Source: Vibrio crassostreae (GTDB lineage Bacteria > Pseudomonadota > Gammaproteobacteria > Enterobacterales > Vibrionaceae). From it: DNA of 64,000 bases. This document shows positions 1-8,119 of the stretch, piece after piece. Made by a program: the position numbers and the translations under genes. Within the stretch, counting starts at the first letter, position 1, and every line of letters begins with the position of its first letter. The DNA is taken from assembly GCF_024347415.1 (NCBI RefSeq), contig NZ_AP025476.1:1674001-1738000 (forward strand). Direction: 5' to 3'. The notes beneath the pieces are model-generated. The model saw only the letters and a program-made list of their open reading frames with translations. It had not been told where the DNA came from and searched no databases.

Positions 1-444
1 CACATGACGGTGATGGAGAACTTGATTGAAGCACCAACCAAAGTGGCGGGTTTGGATAAGCAAGAAGCGATTAAGCAAGCTCAAGAAGTACTAAAGACAC
101 TTCAACTTGCTGACAAAGCAGACGCTTGGCCACTTCAACTGTCTGGCGGTCAACAACAGCGTGTTGCGATTGCACGTGCGCTGATGATGAAACCGGATGT
201 GTTGTTGTTTGATGAACCAACAGCGGCGCTTGATCCTGAGATCACCAACCAAGTCGTGAGCATTATTAAAGAATTGAGCGGAACGGGCATTACCCAAGTG
301 GTCGTAACGCACGAAGTCGATTTCGCGAAGAAAATTGCTAGCCACGTTCTGTACCTAGAGAAAGGGTACATCGTGGAACACGGCACCAGCGACGCATTTA
401 TTAACCCGCAGACTCCAGAGTTTGCTGAGTATCTTACTCATTAA
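1..444 (+). CDS. artP: Arginine ABC transporter ATP-binding subunit, 5'-truncated by window
   Basis: This is the ATPase that powers arginine uptake by the ArtPQMJ importer on the inner face of the inner membrane. The frame is open to base 1, so the N-terminal part with the Walker A loop lies outside the window. What remains shows the ABC signature [15 protein letters not shown], Walker B with [10 protein letters not shown], and the switch histidine in VVTHEVDF. The visible 147 residues fit the C-terminal 60% of a protein of about 240 residues. The binding protein and two permeases follow on the same strand and make the assignment to arginine or polar amino acids likely. The exact substrate is inferred from family resemblance. 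Confidence 0.9.
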   Translation, partial: HMTVMENLIEAPTKVAGLDKQEAIKQAQEVLKTLQLADKADAWPLQLSGGQQQRVAIARALMMKPDVLLFDEPTAALDPEITNQVVSIIKELSGTGITQVVVTHEVDFAKKIASHVLYLEKGYIVEHGTSDAFINPQTPEFAEYLTH

Positions 445-563
445 GTAAGTCAGTTATTAAAGAAAGTTGACTCACTAGATTTAGCTAAACACAACATCAA
501 TTAAAACAATCAAATTATAAGAATGGCCACAGGCCGCTATTACACAGTATTCGGAGTAACAAA

Positions 564-1295
564 ATGAAAAAGATTCTACTAGCTTCACTTATCGGCCTTG
601 CTTCTTTCAACGCAGCAGCTCAAGAAGAAATCAAATTCGCAATGGAAGCAACTTACGCACCATTCGAATACATGGATGAGAACAACCAAATCCAAGGTTT
701 TGATGTAGATCTAGCAAACGCACTTTGTGAAGAGATGAAAGCGACATGTACTTTCCACAACCAAGCGTTCGATAGCTTGATCCCTGCACTTAAATTCAAA
801 CGTTACGATGCCGCTATCTCAGCAATGGACATCACTGAAGCGCGTCTTCAACAAGTAAACTTCTCTAACGCTTACTACGATAACTCTGCAGCATTCATCT
901 CTTTCGAAGGCAAAGTAGCAGACCAAGCCGCTCTAGAAGGCAAGCGTGTTGGTGTTCAAAATGGTTCGACTCACCAGAGCTACCTACTTGAGCAAATGAC
1001 TGGCGTAACAGCAGTACCTTACTCAAGCTACCAAGATGCATTCATCGACATGAAGAACGGTCGTATCGATTCTGTATTCGGTGACACAGCCGTTGTAGCA
1101 GAATGGTTCAAGAAAGAAGACAACCTAACGTACGTTGGCGACCAAGTAACAAACCAAGAGTACTTCGGTAACGGCTTTGGTATCGCAGTAAACAAGAGCA
1201 ACCAAGAACTTGTAGACCAGCTTAACGTTGCACTTGCAGCAGTGAAAGCGAACGGCGAATACGACAAGATCTTCAACAAGTACTTCGGTAAGTAA
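564..1295 (+). CDS. artJ: Periplasmic arginine-binding protein of ABC importer
   Basis: This periplasmic solute-binding protein delivers arginine (or related basic amino acids) to ArtQM. The 243-residue product starts with a signal peptide (MKKILLASLIGLASFNAAAQ) and then shows the family 3 binding-protein pattern: FAMEATYAPFEYMDENNQIQGFDVDLANAL and a conserved GVQNGSTH region near residue 130. Its length matches ArtI/ArtJ. It lies 119 bases after artP and 3 bases before artQ, so artPJQM is probably one operon with the binding protein translated in excess. ArtI and ArtJ cannot be told apart from sequence alone. Confidence 0.88.
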   Translation: MKKILLASLIGLASFNAAAQEEIKFAMEATYAPFEYMDENNQIQGFDVDLANALCEEMKATCTFHNQAFDSLIPALKFKRYDAAISAMDITEARLQQVNFSNAYYDNSAAFISFEGKVADQAALEGKRVGVQNGSTHQSYLLEQMTGVTAVPYSSYQDAFIDMKNGRIDSVFGDTAVVAEWFKKEDNLTYVGDQVTNQEYFGNGFGIAVNKSNQELVDQLNVALAAVKANGEYDKIFNKYFGK

Positions 1296-1298
1296 TTT

Positions 1299-1985
1299 AT
1301 GGAATTAACGGGTTACTCTTTAGGGCTCGTCGAAGCAAGCTGGATGACTGTTCAGCTTGCGTTCGTAAGCCTATTGGTTGGATTGGTTCTAGCAGTTTTG
1401 TTTGCAAGTGGTGAGATGTCTCGTCGTATTGCAATCAAATGGCCAACGACTGCATTTGTGACGATTGTTCGTGGTTTACCAGAAATTCTGGTCGTACTGT
1501 TTATCTACTTTGGTTCGACACAAGTTCTGTTCATGATCACTGGCGATTTCATAGAAGTGAGCCCGTTCTTATCTGGTGTTGTTGCACTGTCACTTATTTT
1601 TGCTTCTTACGCTTCGCAAACCTTGCGTGGTGCATTAAAAGCAGTAAGCAAAGGGCAGAGAGAAGCATCAAGCGCGCTTGGTATTTCTCAGTCTCGTGCA
1701 TTCTTTCGTATCGTGTTACCTCAAGCGGTAAGACACGCACTACCAGGGTTAACCAACCAATGGTTAGTGTTACTGAAAGACACTGCATTAGTTTCGCTGA
1801 TTGGTGTAACAGATTTGCTGAAACAAGCACAACTAACATCAGCGGCAACGCACGAAGCATTTACTTGGTACGCGACAGCAGCAGCAATCTACTTGGTCAT
1901 CACTTTAATCACACAAAGATTGGTAAAAGTGATTGATGGTAAGTTCTCTATTCAAGGTTTGGGTAACAAAGGGGCAATGGCATGA
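1299..1985 (+). CDS. artQ: Arginine ABC transporter permease ArtQ
   Basis: This is an inner-membrane permease subunit of the arginine importer. The 228-residue product has about five hydrophobic segments and the HisMQ-type permease signature around residues 105-150 ([23 protein letters not shown], with the EAA-loop glycine that docks on the ATPase). The start ATG is 3 bases after the artJ stop, and the stop overlaps the artM start by 4 bases (ATGA), which indicates translational coupling within one transcript. Family membership is clear. The Q versus M assignment rests on gene order. Confidence 0.87.
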   Translation: MELTGYSLGLVEASWMTVQLAFVSLLVGLVLAVLFASGEMSRRIAIKWPTTAFVTIVRGLPEILVVLFIYFGSTQVLFMITGDFIEVSPFLSGVVALSLIFASYASQTLRGALKAVSKGQREASSALGISQSRAFFRIVLPQAVRHALPGLTNQWLVLLKDTALVSLIGVTDLLKQAQLTSAATHEAFTWYATAAAIYLVITLITQRLVKVIDGKFSIQGLGNKGAMA

Positions 1986-2650
1986 ATCAACAATACCTCT
2001 CTCAAATGCTTGAAGGCTTAGTAACCAGTCTACAACTCACAGGTGCTTCATTACTTGTTGGCTGTATCTTGTCACTGCTGATGACGGTAACGCTAATCCT
2101 AAGAATACCTGCGATTCACTGGTTCACTCGTGGCATCATCACGCTGTTCACCGGCACACCATTATTGGTGCAGATCTTCTTGGTGTATTACGGCCCGGGT
2201 CAGTTCGATTGGGTTCGTGAAAGCTTCATGTGGACTTGGTTAAGCCAACCATGGTTCTGTGCGATGCTAGCATTAGCTTTGAACACTGCCGCATACAGCA
2301 CGCTACTGTTCAGAGGCGCATTCAACGCGATTCCAGCAGGGCAGTGGGAAGCATGTCGCGCACTTGGCATGGACAAAGTAGCAACGCTTAAAGTGTTACT
2401 GCCATACGCTTTGCGCCGCGCTGTTCCAGCTTATTCGAACGAAGTGATTCTAGTCTTCAAAGGTACGTCACTGGCCAGCACCATTACCATCATGGATTTG
2501 ATGGGCTACGCTCAGCGTATCAACGGCCAAACCTACGACACACTTACCGTGTTCGGTATTGCTGGCGCATTCTACTTAGCAGTAAACGGCATACTAACGT
2601 TGATCTTCCGTCAGGTAGAGAAGAAGGCCCTCGCATTCGAAGCGGCGTAA
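1982..2650 (+). CDS. artM: Arginine ABC transporter permease ArtM
   Basis: This is the second permease subunit, pairing with ArtQ in the inner membrane. The 222-residue product shows the same permease fold with the EAA loop around residues 110-130 ([21 protein letters not shown]) and the [13 protein letters not shown] segment typical of ArtM and HisM. Its start overlaps the artQ stop by 4 bases. It is the last gene of the operon and is followed about 30 bases later by a strong hairpin terminator. Confidence 0.87.
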   Translation: MNQQYLSQMLEGLVTSLQLTGASLLVGCILSLLMTVTLILRIPAIHWFTRGIITLFTGTPLLVQIFLVYYGPGQFDWVRESFMWTWLSQPWFCAMLALALNTAAYSTLLFRGAFNAIPAGQWEACRALGMDKVATLKVLLPYALRRAVPAYSNEVILVFKGTSLASTITIMDLMGYAQRINGQTYDTLTVFGIAGAFYLAVNGILTLIFRQVEKKALAFEAA

Positions 2651-2680
2651 GCTAGCCACCCACAAGCTTAACTAACGTGT

Positions 2681-2720
2681 AAAGCCTGCCATTTATGTCC
2701 CATAGATGGCAGGCTTTTTT
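2681..2720 (+). terminator. Rho-independent terminator of the art operon
   Basis: Inverted repeat AAGCCTGCCAT (2682-2692) and ATGGCAGGCTT (2705-2715), an 11-bp stem with a 12-base loop, runs directly into a T tract. It sits about 30 bases after the artM stop. The remaining 253 bases up to the next gene hold only a weak second hairpin with a T tract (ATTCTG/CAGAAT, 2904-2930), and I see no gene in them. Confidence 0.9.
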
Positions 2721-2973
2721 GTGTTTTGGGGGATGTGTAGGGGTGCTGTGTTTATATCCAGTTTAGGAGGGGCTTTGTCAGGTCCATACGGTACATGAAT
2801 ATCTTGCTACCCATTATTTTGCGTGTTTATCTGTGCTTTAAGTCACTGAAATTATGAAATTAATTGTGGTAGAGTTCCTCTCATATGAAACTGGATGGGA
2901 ATGATTCTGTATTTAGATGCAGAATTTTTCAGTCTAATAGCTGTTAGCCTAATCCAATAGTAAGTGAGTCTAT

Positions 2974-3474
2974 ATGACAGATAACATTTGGGAAGATAGA
3001 GAAACACCAGATCTTGAGCACATTCTCGAATTATTCAACAACGCTGAGTTGGGTGCATATCTAACAGGTCATTTATTGCTTGAGTCAGTACTTGTTCAAT
3101 TAATAGAGTTGAAGCTTGACGATAGTGAGAAGATAAACCCATTTAACATGAGTTTTCCTAATAAGGTTAAGTTAGCGCTAAATCGCGGTTTAATTGGTCA
3201 ATCAATGGCTGATTTCTTGATCGAAATGAATCGTATTAGAAACAGGTTAGCGCATCGTTTAGGTGAGCCCATTACTTTTGATTTAATCTTTGGTTTAGCC
3301 AAAGTTGCTCATTTGGGCGGCGTCGATTTTTCTGATGACACAATACATTCTGATTATCAGCTGTCTCAGCAGTGGTATGGGATTCAAGGAATCATCCAAG
3401 AAATATTCCAAAATGCCGCACAAGACCTTTCATTTATGATGGAAGAGCATGGTGGGGAATTTCAGTTTACTTAG
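2974..3474 (+). CDS. HEPN/MtlR-like helical protein of unknown role
   Basis: I do not recognise a named gene. The 166-residue product is soluble and mostly helical. Residues 60-95 (KVKLALNRGLIG... then IRNRLAHR) resemble the core of MtlR/DUF4145/HEPN-type helical domains. Arg89 and His94 form an R-x4-H motif, which in HEPN RNases is catalytic but in MtlR-like proteins is only structural. No MNT antitoxin or other partner is adjacent. The gene opens the island of small plus-strand genes and is directly followed by an IS110 remnant. The ATG start has no strong Shine-Dalgarno. Its function (RNase toxin, regulator or other) is open. Confidence 0.6.
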   Translation: MTDNIWEDRETPDLEHILELFNNAELGAYLTGHLLLESVLVQLIELKLDDSEKINPFNMSFPNKVKLALNRGLIGQSMADFLIEMNRIRNRLAHRLGEPITFDLIFGLAKVAHLGGVDFSDDTIHSDYQLSQQWYGIQGIIQEIFQNAAQDLSFMMEEHGGEFQFT

Positions 3475-3494
3475 GCTAACAAACGACTTTGACG

Positions 3495-3730
<236 letters not shown>

Positions 3731-3777
3731 CGTCACTTACACCTATACATAGTTTTGCTTTCTAAGAGGGATTGAAC

Positions 3778-3983
3778 ATGAATCAAGGGATTTTCAAGAA
3801 TCTGAAGCTGGCATTAGGTGTTGGTTTGGGTGTCGCCATTCATCAGTACTTTTTATCACGGATAGTGCGTTTGATTTCTATCGACCAATTGTGGCGCTTG
3901 GGTTTACGTTTGTCGTTAGCAGTATTGGTACACTTCTGAAAGATAGAATCATGCGTAACAAGGAGACTAAAGGGGCATCATGA
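3778..3983 (+). pseudogene. Small membrane protein gene with a one-base frameshift
   Basis: ATG at 3778 has a good ribosome site (AGAGGGATTGAAC). The frame reads MNQGIFKNLKLALGVGLG and then hits a T5 run at 3850-3854, after which it stays open only to a stop at about 3939. With a sixth T the frame continues through ALGFTFVVSSIGTLLKDR to a TGA at 3981-3983. That TGA overlaps the ATG of the next gene in an ATGA arrangement, so the restored 68-residue, two-helix membrane protein is clearly the ancestral form. It is a real one-base deletion, a slippage-prone tract, or a sequencing error. The function is unknown. Confidence 0.6.
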
Positions 3984-4447
3984 CTAAAATCTATTTCGTG
4001 TGTGGCTTTATAGGTTCAGGTAAAACGACTTACTCTAAAGCGCTTGCAGAAAAGCATGGCGCCTTTCGTTTCTCGATTGATGAGTGGATGATTCCTTTGT
4101 ATGGCGAGCATATGGAGCGTGAGGTTTTTGATCGCCGGGTGGCTACGCTACAAGGTTTATTCAAAGACTCCGCAATGCAGCTGTTTTCCTTGGGGATTCC
4201 GGTAATTTTTGACTTCGGTTTTTGGCGTGAGTCTGAGCGAGATTCTTTTACAAGCTGGGCATCAAAACTAGGTGTGGACAGCGAAGTTCACTACCTTGAT
4301 GTTCCCTTTGAGACTTGTAAGCAGAGAGCATTTAACCGTAACTCGGAATTGAATGGTAAGTCTTATGAAATGACACCTGAAATGTTAGATCTGTTTTGGT
4401 CTTGGTTTGAGGTTCCCACTTCAAATGAAAATGTTGTTTGGGTTTAA
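3980..4447 (+). CDS. Small P-loop kinase-like ATPase (AAA_33/zeta-like)
   Basis: The 155-residue protein has a Walker A loop at residues 9-16 (GFIGSGKT), an early acidic pair in SIDEWM, an R-rich lid region near residues 112-120 (KQRAFNRN), and a length typical of AAA_33-type nucleotide or sugar kinases. That group includes chloramphenicol phosphotransferase-like and zeta-toxin-like enzymes. The substrate cannot be named. Its ATG overlaps the stop of the frameshifted membrane gene upstream, so the two were once translationally coupled. No antitoxin-like partner is visible. The 220 bases after it contain no gene I can support. Confidence 0.7.
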   Translation: MTKIYFVCGFIGSGKTTYSKALAEKHGAFRFSIDEWMIPLYGEHMEREVFDRRVATLQGLFKDSAMQLFSLGIPVIFDFGFWRESERDSFTSWASKLGVDSEVHYLDVPFETCKQRAFNRNSELNGKSYEMTPEMLDLFWSWFEVPTSNENVVWV

Positions 4448-4668
4448 TAGGAAGCTCGATAACGTATGTAGTCAGGCGCGAAGGTGAGTGGCGTTTTTGT
4501 TATCTAGCTTGTGTTCTAAGTCTCACGTTACATTGGGTTTATGAAAGTCTGAGTCGTCCATCGAATAGTCGTGTAACAAGGGCATTTCTCATGCCGTATT
4601 TTTGGTAATTAGTTCTTCCTGTCGATTATCGAATTTGTCCTAAACCCACTATAAGGCAGGGAGCCCCA

Positions 4669-5091
4669 ATGAATAGAACGCTATGGTTCGCACTCATTTC
4701 GCTTTTGTTTTCAATGACAATGGTATTTTGTACATACAGTTATGGGACAGAGAGCCACGTTGAAGTAATAACACTCACTTTAGTACTGTCGGGCCCTCTA
4801 ATTTTCACTTTTGCGCTTGTTGTCATTTTTTGTGGCGCACCAATCACTAACAGGTACAAGTTACTTGGAACCGTCGCCATTTGTGTGCATGCATTTACAG
4901 CCTCACTGCATCTGCTGTGGAACGGTTTTATGTTTGTCGATGTGATTAATAAACAAGGCTTAGGTCCGGGACAAGGTTATTCTGGTTTGATACTTTGGGT
5001 TGGTAGTATCAAGGCGATGCTACTTGGTTTGGTTGTGGGAGTATGCCTGTATTACTTGTTACGATTATTTAGAAAGGCCGCAGTAAGATAG
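4669..5091 (+). CDS. Four-helix inner-membrane protein, unknown function
   Basis: I do not recognise this gene. The 140-residue product is almost entirely hydrophobic, with four predicted membrane helices near residues 3-24, 34-55, 62-90 and 104-134. A short basic tail (RLFRKAAVR) suggests a cytoplasmic C-terminus. The ATG is preceded by GGCAGGGAGCCCCA, an acceptable ribosome site. It stands alone between intergenic gaps of 221 and 48 bases, in the same direction as its neighbours. No catalytic motif is visible. Confidence 0.6.
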   Translation: MNRTLWFALISLLFSMTMVFCTYSYGTESHVEVITLTLVLSGPLIFTFALVVIFCGAPITNRYKLLGTVAICVHAFTASLHLLWNGFMFVDVINKQGLGPGQGYSGLILWVGSIKAMLLGLVVGVCLYYLLRLFRKAAVR

Positions 5092-5139
5092 CTGTTGGCT
5101 AGTTAATGGGTTGTTTCGTTTTCTATAGGAGTTGTCGCT

Positions 5140-5571
5140 GTGTTTTATAGTAAGGAATTCAACAAGGGATTGCTGCTCATCCTTGTTGCGATAAGTGCTT
5201 TCGTTGTCGTTACCTCTGAGAATAACCCCGGGACATTAGTCGCTCACGTCATCAACGGTTTAATCGCTTTGCTCTTTTTCTCGATGACAATTGAGGTCAA
5301 AGACAATGTACTAAGCTGGTATTTTGGTTTTGGCTTTTGGCGTAAGAATGTAGAAGTATCAGACATTGCAGAGACATCGTTCTATCAAAGCAAGTGGTAT
5401 CAAGGTATTGGCATCCGAATGCTGAGCGATGGCTGGTTGTATAATGCATCGATAGGTTCAGCGCTGAAGTTAAGCTTGAGCAATGGAAAGCATGTTTACA
5501 TTGGTTGTAAGGATACGGACGGTTTAAAGCTGGCCTTGAAAACCGCTAACGAACAGATAACTGAAAAATGA
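5140..5571 (+). CDS. Membrane-anchored protein with PH-like domain, unknown function
   Basis: GTG start at 5140 is supported by TAGGAG eight bases upstream. The 143-residue product has two N-terminal membrane helices (about residues 9-25 and 33-50). A beta-rich soluble part follows (KDNVLSWYFGFGFWRKNVEV ... KLSLSNGKHVYIGCKDT) whose pattern resembles bacterial PH-like domains. No enzyme motif is present. The nearest upstream gene ends 48 bases before it, so the two may be co-transcribed. The domain call is by pattern only and needs a profile search. Confidence 0.55.
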   Translation: MFYSKEFNKGLLLILVAISAFVVVTSENNPGTLVAHVINGLIALLFFSMTIEVKDNVLSWYFGFGFWRKNVEVSDIAETSFYQSKWYQGIGIRMLSDGWLYNASIGSALKLSLSNGKHVYIGCKDTDGLKLALKTANEQITEK

Positions 5572-5576
5572 TTTAC

Positions 5577-5640
5577 TACGCTTGGCACTTTTCATTTAAA
5601 ATTGGACTAATGTTTAAGGCGCTATGTTTTAAGTTGGCTG
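5577..5640. other. Possible degenerate integron attC-like stretch
   Basis: The segment starting TACGCTTGGCACTTTTCATT and containing GTTTAAGGCG resembles pieces of Vibrio cassette recombination sites, many of which carry CGCTTGGCA followed by T-rich imperfect repeats. I cannot find both simple-site boxes (RYYYAAC and GTTRRRY) in the right positions. At best it is a decayed site. It lies between two small plus-strand genes, where a cassette junction would be expected. Confidence 0.2.
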
Positions 5641-5675
5641 CATCTTAATATCGCAATAAGTGAATCGGAGATTGA

Positions 5676-6080
5676 ATGGACAGAGCACTCAAAACACATT
5701 TCGACGAGTATCCAGATGATGTTCTATCTCGGCTTGAAGAGTTGCGTTCGTTAATCTTTGAGCTTTGCTCTGATTTGGAATTAGGTGAAGTCGAAGAGTC
5801 TCTGAAATGGGGCGAGCCGAGTTACAGCGTTAAGACGGGCAGTCCAATTCGAATCGATTGGAAATTAAAATCGCCAAATAACTATTACTTGTTCTTTAAC
5901 TGTCAAACGAAGCTAATCGACACATTCAGAGAATTGCACGATGGCACATTGGCATTTCAAGGTAATCGGGCAATCATCTTGAACCTAACTGAACCACTTC
6001 CTAAAGCACCAATCAAGCAGTGCTTAGAGTTAGCCTTAACTTATCAACAACGAAAACATCTACCGCTTCTTGGCGCGTAA
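5676..6080 (+). CDS. DUF1801 domain protein
   Basis: The 134-residue soluble protein matches the DUF1801 (YdhG-like) pattern. It has an N-terminal helix pair, then ESLKWGEPSYSV near residue 43, DWKLKSPNNYYLFFNCQT in the middle, and a C-terminal helix. The family is of unknown biochemistry with an iron-chaperone frataxin-like fold. The ATG has GGAGATTGA upstream, a good ribosome site. It is a stand-alone gene in the small-gene island. Genes of this family are often carried as mobile cargo, which fits the setting but does not prove it. Confidence 0.75.
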   Translation: MDRALKTHFDEYPDDVLSRLEELRSLIFELCSDLELGEVEESLKWGEPSYSVKTGSPIRIDWKLKSPNNYYLFFNCQTKLIDTFRELHDGTLAFQGNRAIILNLTEPLPKAPIKQCLELALTYQQRKHLPLLGA

Positions 6081-6274
6081 TTCTTACGCGCTGTCATTAT
6101 ATTTCTTAAACTGGTTATCTGTGTTCTAGCTATCACTCTTTAAAGCGTTAAGACTGTACCATCTTGATTAGTATCAAGAGGCTAGGGAAGCTCTATAACC
6201 AACGCTGATTGTATTGCTTACCGTTTAAAAAGTTGTTCTAGTCACCTTGTATTTCAGACTTAAAAGGAAGTTGT

Positions 6275-6556
6275 ATGAATTTAGATAAAGCCAAGAAACG
6301 TATCGCAAAGCAGGTTAAAAAAGGCGACCACGGATACCCTAAAATCACGTTAGCGTACTACGGAACGACCAAAGATCTCGCAACGGAAGTCGCAGTTCAA
6401 TTTATGCTGAGTGAGGGCGATGGTGTCCAAGAAGAGCGTTTTTCTTGTGAAACCGAAATCCGACATAATGAACTAATCCAAACGACGTTACTCAAGATAA
6501 TCGAGCGCGCTAATGTGAACTCAGTGATTGAAGTTGAAGGCGTGGCTGTTCTTTAG
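6275..6556 (+). CDS. Conserved small hypothetical protein
   Basis: I do not recognise this gene. The 93-residue product is soluble, with a lysine-rich N-terminus (KAKKRIAKQVKKGDHGYPKI), a beta-rich middle and an acidic helix at the C-terminus (ELIQTTLLKIIERANV). There is no signal peptide or membrane helix. AAAGGAAG seven bases before the ATG is a strong ribosome site, which supports it being real. It is preceded by a 194-base gap in which I see no gene. Confidence 0.6.
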   Translation: MNLDKAKKRIAKQVKKGDHGYPKITLAYYGTTKDLATEVAVQFMLSEGDGVQEERFSCETEIRHNELIQTTLLKIIERANVNSVIEVEGVAVL

Positions 6557-6620
6557 TTGTCTTAGTATCAGTCGGTGCGTTTGAAATTTTCTACTCATAA
6601 TTTATCAAGGAAGGAACATT

Positions 6621-7070
6621 ATGAAATTAGCTCAGTTAAATATCGCTCTGGCTAAATACCCGTTAGATGCGCCGGAAATCAAAGAGTTTGTCGATAACTT
6701 AGAGTTGGTTAACGGAATCGCAGAAAGCAGTGAAGGGTTCGTTTGGCGTCTGAAAGATGAATCTGGTGACGCCACCAACATCCAAGCTTTTGATGATCCT
6801 AATATGATTGTGAACATGTCGGTGTGGGATTCTGTGGATTCGTTAAAGGACTTCATGTTCCGCACACATCACCGTGATTTCATGCGCCGAAAGGGGGACT
6901 GGTTTCATCGTTTACCTGAAGATACTTATGTTCTTTGGTGGATCGAAGAAGACCATATTCCCACACTCGAAGAAGCGATAGAGCGACTTGAACACCTCAG
7001 AGAAATCGGTGATACGCCGTATACCTTCACTTTTAAAACCAATTTTACAGAGTCAGAAGCGCCAAAATAG
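6621..7070 (+). CDS. DUF3291 domain protein
   Basis: The 149-residue protein fits DUF3291, a dimeric alpha/beta-barrel-like family. The markers are LAQLNIALAKYPLDAPEI at the start, then NMSVWDSVDSLKDFMF and RTHHRDFMRRKGDWF in the middle, and a tryptophan pair in YVLWWIEEDH. Members have been likened to heme-degrading or antibiotic-biosynthesis monooxygenase-like folds, but no activity is assigned. The ATG has AAGGAAGGAACATT upstream. It is the third of three closely spaced plus-strand cytosolic genes here. Confidence 0.75.
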   Translation: MKLAQLNIALAKYPLDAPEIKEFVDNLELVNGIAESSEGFVWRLKDESGDATNIQAFDDPNMIVNMSVWDSVDSLKDFMFRTHHRDFMRRKGDWFHRLPEDTYVLWWIEEDHIPTLEEAIERLEHLREIGDTPYTFTFKTNFTESEAPK

Positions 7071-7173
7071 CGTTCATAGATAACCAACATTATGTTTTTA
7101 GACGTTTTATGGTAATTCCCGTGAAGATGAGCCGGTTATTGGTATGATGTATCTATAGTATTCGAGAGGTTTT

Positions 7174-7470
7174 ATGATGTTGAAAATGAAAAGTAGTGTA
7201 CTTACGATGTGTTTATTCGGTTTCAGCATGAGTGCTACCGCTTCAACACTGGAAGAGTGTGCCAAACTTCTTCCTGACGGTCACACGTATAAAGTAGAGA
7301 TCATTTTAGACGTAGATAAGACTGAGAAGGATCCAACGGTGAAAGGCAGTTTTGGTGTGACGGGGGGAGCGGATGCGCCAGATACTTTTGATATCGGTGA
7401 TTTTGTCGAGTGCGCAGGTCCTCTGATCAAAACCGTAGATACAGACAGCAACGATGCGTCTAATTCCTAG
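7174..7470 (+). CDS. Small secreted protein, unknown function
   Basis: The 98-residue product has a signal peptide (about residues 1-23, cut after ATA or TAS) and a mature part of about 75 residues with two cysteines (in LEECAKLL and FVECAGPL) that could form a disulfide in the periplasm. The rest is acidic and glycine/aspartate-rich (KGSFGVTGGADAPDTFDIGD). The start may be the second ATG. GAGAGGTTTT upstream is a fair ribosome site. No family is recognised. Confidence 0.55.
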   Translation: MMLKMKSSVLTMCLFGFSMSATASTLEECAKLLPDGHTYKVEIILDVDKTEKDPTVKGSFGVTGGADAPDTFDIGDFVECAGPLIKTVDTDSNDASNS

Positions 7471-7542
7471 TCACTGGTTGTTGCGTAAATAGTTCACTTT
7501 CGTCATGGAAGACATGAACAGGGGTACTTAAACTAGGTTGAG

Positions 7543-8010
7543 GTGAATAGGGTAATTATGGGCGATTATTTAGATATTTGGTTTACGGTTACCTCCTTAG
7601 TTTTTATTGTAAGCTTACTTTCAGCTCTTTTTGTTGGGGTCTGGCGTAAAAATATAAAAGCGTTGATTCTATTAAGTGGAGTCGCAGCAATCAGTATCGT
7701 TCTGTTTCTCTCTCAGAAGTATCAAATCCGAAAGATCCTCGCTCAAGAGCTGAGCGTGTCGAGTTTCGTTGTGGAGGCTCATGAGGAGTTTGAGGAATCT
7801 AAATTGTTAGATTCTTTGAGAAGTAGTAACTACGTAACGATGAATAGAACGAAACCTTTGTCAAAAAGTAAAGTTCGTATTGTTATTAACTCTGGCGAGG
7901 TTGAGTTATTGATAGCTCAAGACTCTAAGAACGAAGAACTGTTTTGGGTCTATTACCCTAAATACCGATTTAGTCGTTTAAACCCAATAGGAAAGGTACG
8001 TATCCGTTAA
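7543..8010 (+). CDS. Membrane-anchored hypothetical protein
   Basis: The 155-residue product has two N-terminal membrane helices (about residues 10-32 and 37-55) and a soluble C-terminal domain of about 95 residues with a beta-rich, basic end (KSKVRIVINSGEVELLIA ... YPKYRFSRLN). The start is ambiguous. GTG at 7543 is the longest frame, but ATG at 7558 has AGGG five bases upstream and may be the true start. No family is recognised. It is the last gene of the island and is followed by a strong two-way terminator. Confidence 0.5.
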   Translation: MNRVIMGDYLDIWFTVTSLVFIVSLLSALFVGVWRKNIKALILLSGVAAISIVLFLSQKYQIRKILAQELSVSSFVVEAHEEFEESKLLDSLRSSNYVTMNRTKPLSKSKVRIVINSGEVELLIAQDSKNEELFWVYYPKYRFSRLNPIGKVRIR

Positions 8011-8046
8011 ACATGGGTGCACAATTGCCACAGCGACTTTCAGTAA

Positions 8047-8083
8047 CAAAAATACCGCCGACGATATCGGCGGTATTTTTTAT
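8047..8083. terminator. Bidirectional terminator between island and efflux operon
   Basis: AAAATACCGCCGA (8049-8061) and TCGGCGGTATTTT (8067-8079) form a long GC-rich stem flanked by A and T tracts on both sides. It serves the plus-strand gene ending at 8010 and the minus-strand efflux operon ending at 8120. Confidence 0.9.
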
Positions 8084-8119
8084 TAGGCTTATTGCATCGT
8101 TCAGCTGAGAACAGAAAGA

